A DNA stretch of 64,000 bases from Paenibacillus sp. NEAU-GSW1 (GCF_009737085.1 NZ_WOVL01000018.1:33140-97139); one strand, 5' to 3'. Counted from the stretch's first letter, positions 27,052 to 36,164 are shown. Made by a program: numbers and translations. Notes: a model not told the origin generated them from the sequence alone.

Positions 27052-28302
27052 TTATACTGATTGTTTAATTTCGCGGGCAAGCTCATTCAACGGAACAAGC
27101 TTTTGCTCGCCGTTTGCCATATCTTTAAGTCCGATTTCGCCTTTTGCCAGCTCATCGTCGCCAAGAATAGCGGTGAAACGGGCTTGAAACCGGTCCGCCG
27201 ATTTCATTTGCGCCTTCATTTTACGGCCCAAATAGTCGCGTTCCGCGCGAATTCCCGCTCTGCGCAGCTCGTAGACGAGCCTTGCCGTTTCTCTTTCGGC
27301 AGCTTCGCCAAGGCCAACGACATAAACGTCGATTTGGCTGTCGTTTGCTTGCTCAGCCTGCTGCTCCAGCAGCATGATCGTCCGCTCGAGGCCAAGACCA
27401 AGACCGATGCCCGGCTGATCCGGTCCGCCGATTTCAGCGACCAGTCCATTGTAACGGCCGCCGCCGCCAATCGTATCGATCGCTCCGATGCCTTCGCGTT
27501 TATACTCGAACGCGGTATGCGTGTAGTAATCCAGGCCGCGAACGAGACGCGGGTTGATTTCGTACGGAATGCCCATATCGGACAGATACGCTTGCAGCTT
27601 GTTGAAATGCGTGCTGCACTCTTCGTCCAAGCTGTCCAAAATCGACGGCGCGTCCTCAAAATGCTTCTGATCCGTCTTGCAATCGAGCACGCGAAGCGGA
27701 TTACGGTCGATGCGGGACTGACAGTCCTTGCACAGCAGCTCGTGCTTCGGTTCCAAAAATGCGAGCAGCCGCTCGCGGAACGCCGCGCGCACGCTTGGCG
27801 TGCCGACAGAATTGATTTCCACGCGTACGCCTTCAAGGCCCGCTTCTGTATAGAACGAGTAGCCGAGAGCGATGACTTCGGCATCAAGCGCCGGATCTAC
27901 CGCTCCTAGCGCCTCCACGCCAAACTGGTGGAACTGGCGGTAACGTCCCGCCTGCTGACGCTCATAACGGAACATCGGCCCGATGTAGTAAAGCTTGGAT
28001 ACGTCCGGTTCGCCGTACAGCTTGTTCTCCACATAAGAACGGACAACGCCCGCCGTCCCTTCCGGACGAAGCGTGACGCTGCGGTTGCCGCGGTCGGTGA
28101 ACGTATACATCTCTTTCTCGACGATATCCGTCGTCTCGCCTACGCCGCGTTGGAACAATTCCGTCGATTCGAAAATCGGCGTGCGAATTTCGCGAAAATT
28201 GTATCGGCGGCAAATATCGCGAGCGATTCGCTCGACATGCTGCCAACGTTCCGAAGTTCCAGGCAAAATATCCTGCGTGCCCGGCGGTTTTTGAAATGCC
28301 AT
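27052..28302 (-). CDS. hisS: Histidyl-tRNA synthetase
   Basis: A 416-residue class II HisRS. It starts MAFQKPPGTQDILPG, has motif 2 in MFRYERQQAGRYRQFHQFGVEALG, the histidine A motif LVRGLDYYTHTAFEY, and GLGLGLERTIMLLEQQ as motif 3, followed by the anticodon domain. ATG 28302 follows AGGAGG by seven bases. The open frame reaches back to 28476, but those 58 codons lie in the T-box leader and are not protein. It is the first gene of a hisS-aspS-tcdA unit. Confidence 0.97.
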   Translation of the reverse strand: MAFQKPPGTQDILPGTSERWQHVERIARDICRRYNFREIRTPIFESTELFQRGVGETTDIVEKEMYTFTDRGNRSVTLRPEGTAGVVRSYVENKLYGEPDVSKLYYIGPMFRYERQQAGRYRQFHQFGVEALGAVDPALDAEVIALGYSFYTEAGLEGVRVEINSVGTPSVRAAFRERLLAFLEPKHELLCKDCQSRIDRNPLRVLDCKTDQKHFEDAPSILDSLDEECSTHFNKLQAYLSDMGIPYEINPRLVRGLDYYTHTAFEYKREGIGAIDTIGGGGRYNGLVAEIGGPDQPGIGLGLGLERTIMLLEQQAEQANDSQIDVYVVGLGEAAERETARLVYELRRAGIRAERDYLGRKMKAQMKSADRFQARFTAILGDDELAKGEIGLKDMANGEQKLVPLNELAREIKQSV

Positions 28303-28339
28303 GCTTTTCCCTCCTGACCCCTCTTTAGTTGATTTCATT

Positions 28340-28685
28340 GTTTTCGATAGCTGCGAACTGCGCATAGACGCAAAAAGACTCTCGTCGCTGGCGACTCGCG
28401 TCGTCAGGGACGAGAGTCTGAACTCCCGTGGTGCCACCCAATTTCCGGAACGCTCCAGCCGATAAGACTGTCTCAATTCCGCTCATTAACGGTTAACGCC
28501 CGTCCTACGCAGAACGGCTACTGAATGTTGATGCGCAGTAACGCACTCAATCGTTCGCCGGCTGTTCTCCGGAAAGTCTGTTCATCCTGCCGCCATAAAG
28601 ACGCTTGCAGCCTAGGCGTCTCTCTCTGGATATGCTTTGCGGGATTACTCGGTTCCATCATCAAATCAATTTAGAGAATACTAAT
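28340..28685 (-). promoter_or_regulatory. T-box leader of hisS-aspS
   Basis: The minus strand has the T-box GGGTGGCACCACGGG (28439-28425), an upstream AGAGAGAGA box (about 28628-28620) in stem I, and a terminator whose arms are AGACTCTCGTC and GACGAGAGTCT. The CAC or CAT specifier expected for histidine was not placed with confidence. The leader would let uncharged tRNA-His switch on hisS and probably aspS. Confidence 0.92.
28371..28419 (-). terminator. Regulated terminator of the hisS T-box
   Basis: GACGAGAGTCT (28419-28409 side) pairs with AGACTCTCGTC (28387-28377 side) and is followed by TTTTTG on the minus strand. An inner GACG/CGTC stem extends it. Confidence 0.88.
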
Positions 28686-28690
28686 AATTT

Positions 28691-28719
28691 ATTTTACCTT
28701 TCTGTTTCTCAAAAGTCAA
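28691..28719 (-). promoter_or_regulatory. Sigma-A-type promoter of the hisS leader
   Basis: TTGACT (28719-28714) and TAAAAT (28696-28691) on the minus strand are 17 bases apart. The -35 box contains the stop codon of the LysR remnant. Confidence 0.75.
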
Positions 28720-28880
28720 GGGAACGACTCCTGCACGAACGCAATCCAAGCTTTCGCAGCCCGCGGCAAATAGCTGTTGCGGCGCCATACCAGCGCTAAT
28801 TCCCACGGAATTATCCTGTACTTGCGAATCCGCAATCCGATCGCAAAAGGTTTATTGCTCGGAACGCTCCCACGCTGCAG
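28716..28880 (-). pseudogene. C-terminal remnant of a LysR-family regulator
   Basis: Reading minus from about 28880 to the TGA at 28718-28716 gives a frame ending WELALVWRRNSYLPRAAK AWIAFVQESFP. The WELALVWRR...YL..AAKAWI pattern is the usual last strand and helix of the LysR effector domain. Nothing upstream in any frame restores the rest of the domain or the helix-turn-helix, so this is read as a decayed or truncated gene. The call rests on pattern only. Confidence 0.55.
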
Positions 28881-28983
28881 GCATAAGCAAAGCGTTCGAA
28901 TACAGTTCGCTGTCCGGCTCCGCCGCAGTTGTCGCCATGCTCGTTACCGCCTTCGTTACGCTTTGCGCAACGCCTTGGATCAT
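28852..28983 (-). CDS. Possible 43-residue small ORF
   Basis: ATG 28983 is preceded by AAGGAGG at only three bases, a strong but very close site. The peptide begins MIQGVAQSVTKAVTSMATTA and ends AAWERSEQ. It has no recognised domain or membrane segment. It overlaps a hairpin at 28977-29020 that would cover its own start. It may be a real small gene or debris of the LysR locus; the evidence is weak. Confidence 0.2.
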   Translation of the reverse strand: MIQGVAQSVTKAVTSMATTAAEPDSELYSNALLMPAAWERSEQ

Positions 28984-29020
28984 ATCCCTCCTTATGTAGG
29001 ATGCGATATGATCCTTTTTT
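28977..29020 (+). terminator. Hairpin with T-run on the plus strand
   Basis: GGATCATATC and GATATGATCC form a perfect 10-bp stem, followed by TTTTTT on the plus strand. No plus-strand gene precedes it, so its client is unclear. Confidence 0.55.
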
Positions 29021-29033
29021 ACGAAAATGGACA

Positions 29034-29064
29034 GAAAAAAACCTACATACACGAGGCTGTAGGT
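29034..29064 (-). terminator. Rho-independent terminator on the minus strand
   Basis: ACCTACA and TGTAGGT pair around a ten-base loop, followed on the minus strand by TTTTTTT. It could end transcripts coming from the DinB-like gene. Confidence 0.65.
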
Positions 29065-29254
29065 CCAAAAAATTTATATTTTTAAAAAGGGGGTCGAGTT
29101 CTATTATAGGTTAATGATATTAAGGAACCGTTATAAATTGATTACAGAAATATTACAAAATAGAAAGCGGTTTATTCTGATTACTGTCGAATTAACACCG
29201 TCCAAGCCTGCGAGTAACAGGTTCCGTCTGAGGTTAAAATTTTCTTCATAACCG

Positions 29255-29286
29255 GAAAGAATCAAATTACCGATAAAATTTGATTC
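29255..29286 (-). terminator. Terminator hairpin overlapping the DinB-like stop codon
   Basis: GAATCAAATT and AATTTGATTC form a perfect 10-bp stem around an eight-base loop, followed by TTTCC on the minus strand. The stem contains the stop codon of the gene. Confidence 0.6.
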
Positions 29287-29741
29287 TTATGATGAAGATC
29301 ATGTTCGATAAATTCGTGAATAATGTAAAGCAATGAATAGGGAGTGTCTGTATGTGGGCAGTTTACTACGCCGTTCACGGCCACATGTTTAGTGGCAATA
29401 TCTGGATTGGATAGCAATACTTCAATCAATTCAAGACGGGTTTGTTTGAATTCATCGAGCAGATGATTTTTAGAAATGCCCGAACGAGCATACTCATAAG
29501 CTTTTTGGTTGAACGAATCGAATTCCGGAAAGACCATTCCTTCGCCATTTTTTATCGAGGGGATAATCGTATTAATGAGGTAATGATCCCAATTTTTAAG
29601 ATGTGAAACAATTTCTGCTGCTGTTGCTTTTCCTTCAGCGATTGGAGTTAACCAAGTGTTATCGTCCAAATCTCTTAATGTATCCATCCACTCAATAAGC
29701 TCTTTATAACGATGAATCGTTTCTTTTCCTAAAATAATCAT
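29262..29741 (-). CDS. DinB-superfamily protein
   Basis: A 159-residue four-helix-bundle protein of the DinB/DfsB group. ATAAEIVSHLKNWDHYLINTII has the first His of the metal site and the C-terminal IIHEFIEHDLHHKNQI has the others, so a divalent metal could be bound. Family members include bacillithiol- or mycothiol-dependent transferases and DNA-damage-induced proteins of unknown role; Paenibacilli commonly carry many. ATG 29741 follows GGGGGATC. The gene stands alone in AT-rich DNA unlike its neighbours and may be an insertion between hisS and the dtd unit. Confidence 0.85.
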   Translation of the reverse strand: MIILGKETIHRYKELIEWMDTLRDLDDNTWLTPIAEGKATAAEIVSHLKNWDHYLINTIIPSIKNGEGMVFPEFDSFNQKAYEYARSGISKNHLLDEFKQTRLELIEVLLSNPDIATKHVAVNGVVNCPHTDTPYSLLYIIHEFIEHDLHHKNQILSVI

Positions 29742-29897
29742 ATCGGATCCCCCAGGTTAATCGAATTAACAATACGAGAACATACGATCCCATTTTATCC
29801 TATATTATCCCAGGTTGCAAGTCACTCATTTTAGAAAACAGCGGCAATTTAAAATATATAATGTCTTGTAAGTTTATGTTCCAAATTGTCCATATAA

Positions 29898-29937
29898 AGA
29901 AAAATGACGTTCAAAACTGTTGTCAGTTTGAACGTCA
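29898..29937 (-). terminator. Terminator of the relA-dtd unit
   Basis: TGACGTTCAAACT and AGTTTTGAACGTCA pair with one bulged base around a short loop, followed by TTTTTC on the minus strand. It lies after the small ORF at 30009-30260. Confidence 0.7.
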
Positions 29938-30008
29938 ATTCGATTACCAATTTGATGTGTTGCACCTCAAAACGGAATCCGTTATGTTGCGGACCGGACG
30001 GTTTAGTT

Positions 30009-30260
30009 CTATCGAACGGGTTTATCGTACCGTTCGCCTTTCGGGCTGAATGCCCATTCCTCTGCCGCTTCAATATCGCCTTCAAGCTCTGACCATATCA
30101 GCGCTTCTCTGCGGTCTGCATGGATCAGCCTTCTTGCCGTTCGCTCCATGCCTTGCTCCTTGCGGGACTGATGCATCTCAGGACTCCTTCGCGCTAACGA
30201 AATTGCCTGCGCACATGCGCTGGCATTGTCCTTAGTGTTGCCCGCAGCAGCCGCTCGCAT
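30009..30260 (-). CDS. Small hypothetical protein downstream of dtd
   Basis: An 83-residue basic protein rich in Ala, Arg and Glu, predicted mostly helical, ending EAAEEWAFSPKGERYDKPVR. The start ATG 30260 is five bases after the dtd stop and has AAGGA eight bases upstream; a terminator follows the gene. The position in the relA-dtd transcript supports a real gene, but no family was recognised. A shorter form from the internal ATG at 30149 is possible. Confidence 0.45.
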   Translation of the reverse strand: MRAAAAGNTKDNASACAQAISLARRSPEMHQSRKEQGMERTARRLIHADRREALIWSELEGDIEAAEEWAFSPKGERYDKPVR

Positions 30261-30264
30261 TCCC

Positions 30265-30708
30265 CTATTCCTTGCTGTCGACGATTAAAGTAACCGGTCC
30301 CCAATTCAGAAGCGATACGTCCATCATCGCTCCGAATACGCCGGTCTCGACCCGCAATCCCGCCTTACGAAGCGTTTCATTAAACAAATTGTATAACGGC
30401 TCCGCCGTCTCCGGCCTTGCCGCCGCCATAAAGTTCGGACGCCGCCCCTTGCGGCAGTCGCCATAAAGCGTGAACTGGGAAACGGACAAAATTTGCCCGC
30501 CGACATCCGTGACGGAATGATTCATCTTACCTTGCTCGTCTTCGAAAATACGCAGGCCTGCCACCTTTTCCGCCATCCATCGCACGTCCGCTTCGGTATC
30601 TTCATGCGTAATGCCGACAAGAAGAACAAGTCCAAAGTCGATCGCGCCCGACAGCGCTCCTTCGACCGTTACTTCTGCTTTCTTGCTGCGCTGTACAACA
30701 ACTTTCAC
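30265..30708 (-). CDS. dtd: D-aminoacyl-tRNA deacylase
   Basis: A 147-residue DTD that hydrolyses D-amino acids from mis-charged t[15 protein letters not shown] is cited here by its SQFTLYGD core, the catalytic SQFT motif, and [13 protein letters not shown] holds the cis Gly-Pro motif that excludes L-aminoacyl-t[12 protein letters not shown] is the other conserved loop. GTG 30708 follows GGAGG by ten bases. It lies 26 bases downstream of relA, the order found in B. subtilis. Confidence 0.96.
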   Translation of the reverse strand: MKVVVQRSKKAEVTVEGALSGAIDFGLVLLVGITHEDTEADVRWMAEKVAGLRIFEDEQGKMNHSVTDVGGQILSVSQFTLYGDCRKGRRPNFMAAARPETAEPLYNLFNETLRKAGLRVETGVFGAMMDVSLLNWGPVTLIVDSKE

Positions 30709-30734
30709 TTTCGTAAATCCTCCAAGCCTCAGTT

Positions 30735-32915
30735 CTAGCTGTTCATAATGCGCTGCACCGAATAAATATCCTGCACCCGCTTAATCTTCTCAACGACCGA
30801 AGAGAGGTGGTCGATGTTGCGGATGAGCACCGTCATATGAATGAGCACCATTTTATTTTTAACCGAACGGCCGGTTACGGCTGAAATATTCGTCTTGCTC
30901 TCCGATACGGCTTGAAGCACTTCGTTCAGCAAGCCGTTGCGGTCATGTCCGGTAATTTCAATATCTACGCTATAGTTGGATTCCGTCGAGTTTTCCCACT
31001 CGACTTCAATGACGCGTTCCGCTTCCTCTCCGCCCTCGCCGAAAGGAATGTTCTGGCAGTCCATCCGATGAACGGATACACCGCGTCCCCGTGTAATATA
31101 GCCGACGATTTCGTCTCCCGGCACCGGATTGCAGCAGCGCGCAAAGCGAACGAGCAAATTATCGATGCCTTTGACGGTGACGCCATGCGTAGGACGGCTC
31201 TTGCGGCTGCTCGCCTTCGCTTCCTTCATTTCATTAGTAAGCTCGACGTTATTGCTTTTCTCCGCTTCCTTGCGCATCTTCTCGGTCAACTTCGTGCAAA
31301 TTTGCGCTGCGGTAATGCCGCCGAATCCGATTGCCGACATCATATCTTCAATGTCGTTGAACGTATATTTGGACGCCGCTTCCTGCAATTTATCTTCCGT
31401 CAGCCATGCGGAAGGCTCCAGCCCCATCCGCTTCAATTCGCGCTCGAGCATATCGCGGCCTTTCGCGACATTTTCCTCGCGCTTCTCTTTCTTGAACCAT
31501 TGGCGGATTTTGCTGCGCGCATGCGACGACTGAGCAATTTTCACCCAGTCCTGACTTGGGCCGTAGGAATGCTTCGACGTCAAAATTTCGACGATATCGC
31601 CCGTTTTCAGCTTATGGTCCAGCGGCACGATCCGGCCGTTGACCTTCGCGCCAATCGTCCGGTTGCCGACCTCCGTATGAATCCGATAAGCGAAATCAAG
31701 CGGAACCGAACCTGCCGGCAGCTCGATCACTTCGCCGTTTGGCGTAAATACGAATACGAGGTCGGAGAAAAAGTCCATTTTGAGCGATTCCATAAACTCG
31801 GATGCGTCTCTTGTCTCATTTTGCAGCTCCAAAATTTCGCGGAACCAGGACATTTTATCCTCAAAGCTGCCGCCTGGCACGAGCGAGCCTTCTTTATACG
31901 CCCAGTGTGCAGCGATACCGTATTCCGACGTTCGATGCATTTCGACCGTACGGATTTGCACTTCTGTCGGCTCGCCGTTTGGTCCGATAACCGTCGTATG
32001 GAGCGACTGGTACATGTTCGCCTTCGGCATTGCGATGTAGTCTTTGAACCGGCCCGGCATCGGCTTCCAAAGCGTATGGATAATGCCAAGCGTCGCATAA
32101 CAATCTTTAATGTTCTCCACGATAATACGAATGGCCATCAAATCGTAGATTTCATTAAACTGCTTGTTTTTCGCCGTCATCTTCTTATAAATGCTGTATA
32201 TATGTTTAGGGCGACCTGAGATATCTCCCTCAATGCCCATTTCTTCAAGCTTTTCTTTAATGCGCGTAATGACGTCCGTAATGAATTGCATCCGCTCCGC
32301 GCGTTTCTTCTTCATTAAGTTGGCGATCCGGTAATATTGCTGCGGATTCAAATAGCGAAGCGCAATATCCTCCATCTCCCACTTGATCGCGGAAATACCG
32401 AGGCGATGCGCAATCGGACAAAAAATTTCGAGTGTCTCATAAGCGATTCGCCGCTGCGCTTCCTCCGATTGAAACTTGAGCGTGCGCATATTGTGCAGCC
32501 GGTCTGCCAGCTTAATAAGAATAACGCGGATGTCCTGCGCCATGGCGACGAACATTTTACGATAATTTTCGTTCTGCTGTTCTTCTTTGGAACGGAAACG
32601 AATCTTCTCCAGCTTCGTTAAGCCGTCGACAAGCATTGCGCAAGTTTCGCCAAATTTCGAACGCACCGTTTCCAGATCTACGGTCGTATCTTCAACGACA
32701 TCATGAAGCAGCGCAGCGATAATCGACAGCACGTCCATCTGCATATCGACCAAAATGTCAGCCACTGCTACCGGATGCAAAATATATGGCTCTCCCGATT
32801 TGCGCACCTGTCCATGATGGGCTTGCTCCGCAAAGACATAGGCTTCTCTTATGCGTAATAAGTCCTGTTCCTTCATATAGGCCGATGCCTTTTCGAGTAA
32901 CTGCTCAATGCCCAT
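30735..32915 (-). CDS. relA: Bifunctional (p)ppGpp synthetase/hydrolase RelA/SpoT
   Basis: A 726-residue long RSH enzyme. The hydrolase HD domain shows [19 protein letters not shown] and [10 protein letters not shown] (HDxxED) within residues 30-85. The synthetase domain has [20 protein letters not shown] and later [14 protein letters not shown] follows at about residues 385-450 ([22 protein letters not shown]), then a conserved Cys motif [25 protein letters not shown] (ZFD/CC domain), and a C-terminal ACT domain. The intact HD motif shows it can also degrade the alarmone. ATG 32915 follows AAAGGAA. apt lies upstream, dtd downstream. Confidence 0.97.
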   Translation of the reverse strand: MGIEQLLEKASAYMKEQDLLRIREAYVFAEQAHHGQVRKSGEPYILHPVAVADILVDMQMDVLSIIAALLHDVVEDTTVDLETVRSKFGETCAMLVDGLTKLEKIRFRSKEEQQNENYRKMFVAMAQDIRVILIKLADRLHNMRTLKFQSEEAQRRIAYETLEIFCPIAHRLGISAIKWEMEDIALRYLNPQQYYRIANLMKKKRAERMQFITDVITRIKEKLEEMGIEGDISGRPKHIYSIYKKMTAKNKQFNEIYDLMAIRIIVENIKDCYATLGIIHTLWKPMPGRFKDYIAMPKANMYQSLHTTVIGPNGEPTEVQIRTVEMHRTSEYGIAAHWAYKEGSLVPGGSFEDKMSWFREILELQNETRDASEFMESLKMDFFSDLVFVFTPNGEVIELPAGSVPLDFAYRIHTEVGNRTIGAKVNGRIVPLDHKLKTGDIVEILTSKHSYGPSQDWVKIAQSSHARSKIRQWFKKEKREENVAKGRDMLERELKRMGLEPSAWLTEDKLQEAASKYTFNDIEDMMSAIGFGGITAAQICTKLTEKMRKEAEKSNNVELTNEMKEAKASSRKSRPTHGVTVKGIDNLLVRFARCCNPVPGDEIVGYITRGRGVSVHRMDCQNIPFGEGGEEAERVIEVEWENSTESNYSVDIEITGHDRNGLLNEVLQAVSESKTNISAVTGRSVKNKMVLIHMTVLIRNIDHLSSVVEKIKRVQDIYSVQRIMNS

Positions 32916-33004
32916 GAAAATTCCTTTCTGAAAAGAGTCTCAGTTCGACTCCGATTCCGAAATTCCGAGTTTTCTTCATATTATCCTGTAATAGCGGCTT
33001 TGCG

Positions 33005-33390
33005 TCAACTGCGAGACGCTGGCAGATTAAAATATTTACTTTGCAGTAAAGCATGGTTTGCCGCTTGAGCCGGTATCGTAATAGGGACGCAGGTCCCTTG
33101 ACCCGGGCTGCTGTCGATGGAAACGCCGTACTCTTTGCCGTAATACAGCTGTATGCGGTCATTGCCAGTTTCATAATCATCTGAAGCTGCTTCTCGACTT
33201 CGCCAAACGTAGCCAGCCGGCTGATCGAAGACAAGGTGTGAGACGAACGTTGCGACTCATCATATCGAAAAAACGGCCCTTCACTTGCAAAGGATCGATG
33301 TTGGCGTTGTCATAATAAATTTCAGGGAGCGTTTCATGAATCCGTTCGCAAAAATTTGTCCGGAAAATGTATCCGCTGCCAACTGACACG
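33005..33390 (-). pseudogene. Collapsed remnant of a YesM-like sensor histidine kinase
   Basis: Three pieces in different frames on the minus strand fit one kinase. A frame around 33245-33174 reads SHTLSSISRLATFGEVEKQLQMIMKLA, the phospho-acceptor His helix region of Pfam His_kinase. A frame at about 33163-33005 reads NDRIQLYYGKEYGVSIDSSPGQGT, then IPA, the end of the ATP-binding HATPase domain, and ends at TGA 33007. Everything between, including the N and G1 boxes, is missing, so there was an internal deletion plus frameshifts. The upstream piece (ERIHETLPEIYY) may be sensor-domain residue. This is inference from motif order. Confidence 0.6.
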
Positions 33391-33450
33391 GCATGTCTAT
33401 TCCATGATTTTTCTGCCCGGAATAGCTAACATAAGATGCGATAAGCATGC

Positions 33451-33509
33451 AAAAAAAAAAAGAACCGGTCCCGTCAGCTGCATACAGCTGCCTACGGAAC
33501 CGGTTCTTT
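33451..33509 (-). terminator. Rho-independent terminator of apt
   Basis: AAAGAACCGGTT and AACCGGTTCTTT arms enclose an inner CAGCTG-containing stem and are followed on the minus strand by a run of about ten T. Confidence 0.9.
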
Positions 33510-33533
33510 GCTGCGGATTGCGGAGCAATCCGA

Positions 33534-34064
33534 TTATTCGTACTTCATCAGAGTAGCGACCTCAATGCCGTCAAGCTTCTCACGGCCAGTCAAATAAGCA
33601 AGCTCGATCAAGAAAGCAGCGCCTACAACTTCGCCGCCAAGCTGGCGGACTAGGTTAATCGAAGTGGCAATTGTACCGCCTGTTGCAAGCAAATCGTCGG
33701 CGATCAGCACGCGTTGTCCAGGCTTAATCGCGTCTTTATGCATCGCAAGGCTGTCTTTGCCGTACTCCAGATCATAGCTTGCTTGAATCGTTTCATAAGG
33801 GAGCTTGCCCGGTTTGCGGATTGGCACAAAGCCAACGCCCAGCGCCAGCGCCAGCGGAGCGCCGACTACGAAGCCGCGCGCCTCTGGACCCGCAATGACG
33901 TCGATTTGCAAATGCTCGACCAGCTTGCGCATTTCATCGATTGCAGCGCGATAAACCGGACCGTTGTTCAGCAATGTTGTAATATCTTTGAAACGAATGC
34001 CCGGCTGCGGGTAATCGAGAATGACTCGGATATAATCTTTGAAGTTCACTTGGTTGTTGCTCAT
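33534..34064 (-). CDS. apt: Adenine phosphoribosyltransferase
   Basis: A 176-residue type I PRTase. The N-terminal [22 protein letters not shown] is the APRT hood region, [21 protein letters not shown] contacts base and pyrophosphate, and [14 protein letters not shown] is the PRPP-binding loop. It converts adenine and PRPP to AMP, so it salvages purines. ATG 34064 follows AAAGGA. It sits between recJ and relA as in B. subtilis, and ends at a strong terminator. Confidence 0.97.
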   Translation of the reverse strand: MSNNQVNFKDYIRVILDYPQPGIRFKDITTLLNNGPVYRAAIDEMRKLVEHLQIDVIAGPEARGFVVGAPLALALGVGFVPIRKPGKLPYETIQASYDLEYGKDSLAMHKDAIKPGQRVLIADDLLATGGTIATSINLVRQLGGEVVGAAFLIELAYLTGREKLDGIEVATLMKYE

Positions 34065-34094
34065 TTCGTATTCAATCCTTTCATATATACACCA

Positions 34095-36131
34095 TTATGC
34101 CAAATCAGAGTAATACACATGAGGCGCGAATCGTTGATCCGCCTGACGCTTCTCCGAACAGTAAAGCTCGGAAGCGGATAAATCGCGTTTTTGCGGCGCA
34201 GGCACGATAACGATGTGGCTGCCATCAAGCTCGATAAAGCCTAGCTCGCGGAATACGTCCAGCATCATGCTGTTCGTAGCTTCAGGCCAGCCGAAAAGCT
34301 CCTCCAACGTCGCCGCGAGCCCTGCGATCGGCGCGCGCTTCCATTCCCGCAGCTTCTGGTAAACCTGACCGAAATGCTCGCGGGCCGGAAACTTCGCCGC
34401 CTCATCGCCAACATGCAGATCATGGATAAGCAGCTGCGGCTTACGCTGTCCGTTCCATTCGTTAACCGAGAGCTCGCCGATCAAGCTGACCGCGGATCCG
34501 GCATGAAGCAGATCCGCCAGCTCGCCCTTGCCGAAAGCGACCGCTTCCAGCACAGAACGCCCTTGACCGCGAAGCGTCAATTTCAGATGCTTGGATTCTT
34601 TCCCCATCGTACGTCGATCCGCCAGCTCCGCTTCTTGAAATAAAAGCCGCGGAGACGGATTGCCGGCTCCGAACGGCTCAAGCTGAGACAATTGCGTGAT
34701 CGTCTCGATGCTAGCATCGTGAACACCGCATACGAGATCGACAGCTGTCTTCGGAATCCAGTCCTGCTCTGTCAGCCACTGATCTGCCAATGAACTAAGC
34801 TTTGCTTCAAACTCCGGCAATCGGTGGCGATGAAGGCTCATACCCGCCGCTGCTTGATGGCCGCCGTAATGATCGAGCAGTTCATCGCATTCGGTAAGCG
34901 CGGCATGCAGATCATACCCATCGATCGAACGCGCTGAGCCTTTGCACATTCCGCTTTCAGCGTCAATGCCAAGAATGACGACGGGCTTATAATGTCTGTC
35001 AAGCAGCTTCGAGGCAACGATGCCGATGACGCCGACATTCCAGCCTTCGCCCGCAAGCACAATAACAGAAGGTTCCGAAACGCCCTGCGCGCGAGCCGTC
35101 TCGACCTTGTCCGCCCATTGCTGAGCAGCTTCTTTCACAATGCCGTCAACGATCCGCTGACGCTCTTTATTCAGAACATCCAGCGATGATGCCGCCAGAA
35201 TCGCGTCGTCATATTGATCGGTTGTCAGCAGCTCAACCGCCCTCTTCGCATGATCAAGCCTGCCCGCCGCATTAATGCGCGGCGCCATGCTAAAGCCGAC
35301 GGTCATCGAAGTCACTTGATCGAGCTCGAAGCCGGATGCTTCCGCCAGCGCTCGAAAACCGATATTGCTCGTATTCCGAAGTCTCGCAAGACCGCTGCGA
35401 ACGATGAATCGATTCTCTCCGGTAAGCGGCATGATATCGGCGATTGTGCCTAAACAGACAATATCGCTCCACTCCATCGGCGGACGTCCCATTAACGCAT
35501 GCGCCAGTTTGAAAGCGACGCCGACGCCTGCCAACCCTTTATACGGGTAAGGACAGTCCTCCTGCTTCGGATTAACGACCGCGCATGCTTTCGGCAACAA
35601 TTCCGGCGGCTCGTGATGGTCGGTAACGACGACGTCAAGTCCCAGCTCTTTCGCAAACTCGATTTCTTCATAGGCGCTAATTCCGGTGTCAACCGTTACA
35701 ATCAGTCCTACGCCATCCGCGGCCGCAAGCTCAAGCGCTTTTCGGTTTAAGCCGTAGCCCTCAAGAGAGCGGTGCGGTATATAATAATCGAAATGATAGC
35801 CAAGCTCGCGAAATACATGAACGAGCAACGAAGTGCTCGAGACGCCGTCGGCGTCATAATCGCCATAAATCCGCATCTTCTCGCCGTTCGCAGCCGCTTG
35901 CTGAATGCGCGCGACCGCCGACGCCATATCTTTTAACAAATAGGGATCATGCAGCTGCTCTTCTCCGCCTCTTAGAAAAGCCTCAGCTTCCGCAGCATTG
36001 CCTAATCCTCTCTGAACAAGCAGCTTAGCGACCAATGGCGGCACAGCGAGCGCGCCGCTTAATTGCATGGCGAGCTGCTCTGAATCTTTGCTCCAAGGCG
36101 CTAAAGTCCAGCGTGTCCTTGCCTCTATCAC
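34095..36131 (-). CDS. recJ: Single-stranded-DNA exonuclease RecJ
   Basis: A 678-residue DHH-superfamily 5'-3' exonuclease. Motif I is IYGDYDADGVSSTSLLVH, the DHH motif is VVVTDHHEPPE, and the DHHA1 domain has DHYGGHQAAAGMSL. An OB-fold region follows (VSLIGELSVNEWNGQRKPQLLI). It is about 100 residues shorter than B. subtilis RecJ, the loss being in the C-terminal extension, so that extra domain is reduced. GTG 36131 lies eleven bases after AAGGGG. It is in a minus-strand run with apt downstream and the CDF-like gene upstream. Confidence 0.95.
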   Translation of the reverse strand: MIEARTRWTLAPWSKDSEQLAMQLSGALAVPPLVAKLLVQRGLGNAAEAEAFLRGGEEQLHDPYLLKDMASAVARIQQAAANGEKMRIYGDYDADGVSSTSLLVHVFRELGYHFDYYIPHRSLEGYGLNRKALELAAADGVGLIVTVDTGISAYEEIEFAKELGLDVVVTDHHEPPELLPKACAVVNPKQEDCPYPYKGLAGVGVAFKLAHALMGRPPMEWSDIVCLGTIADIMPLTGENRFIVRSGLARLRNTSNIGFRALAEASGFELDQVTSMTVGFSMAPRINAAGRLDHAKRAVELLTTDQYDDAILAASSLDVLNKERQRIVDGIVKEAAQQWADKVETARAQGVSEPSVIVLAGEGWNVGVIGIVASKLLDRHYKPVVILGIDAESGMCKGSARSIDGYDLHAALTECDELLDHYGGHQAAAGMSLHRHRLPEFEAKLSSLADQWLTEQDWIPKTAVDLVCGVHDASIETITQLSQLEPFGAGNPSPRLLFQEAELADRRTMGKESKHLKLTLRGQGRSVLEAVAFGKGELADLLHAGSAVSLIGELSVNEWNGQRKPQLLIHDLHVGDEAAKFPAREHFGQVYQKLREWKRAPIAGLAATLEELFGWPEATNSMMLDVFRELGFIELDGSHIVIVPAPQKRDLSASELYCSEKRQADQRFAPHVYYSDLA

Positions 36132-36164
36132 GCCGAGTTCAACCCCTTCCTTGCATAACTTGCT

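Larger units (their letters stand above)
28719..29261. other. Gene-poor region between the hisS promoter and the DinB-like gene
   Basis: Apart from the LysR remnant, the weak 43-residue ORF and the two facing hairpins, this stretch shows no gene. From about 29065 the DNA becomes clearly AT-rich, a change that continues through the DinB-like gene to about 30000 and suggests foreign or relaxed sequence. Confidence 0.5.
32916..33533. other. Gap between relA and apt holding a decayed kinase gene
   Basis: The 618 bp between relA and apt contains no intact gene. About 390 bp of it is the remnant of a sensor kinase (33005-33390) and the right end holds the apt terminator. Confidence 0.6.

Noticed and set aside
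28303..28476. 58-codon N-terminal extension of hisS
   Set aside because: The region is the T-box antiterminator and terminator; the strong ribosome binding site in front of 28302 fits the family start.
29849..30085. A 78-codon minus-strand ORF next to the small gene after dtd
   Set aside because: It overlaps the better-supported ORF in another frame, runs through a terminator hairpin, and lacks a ribosome binding site.
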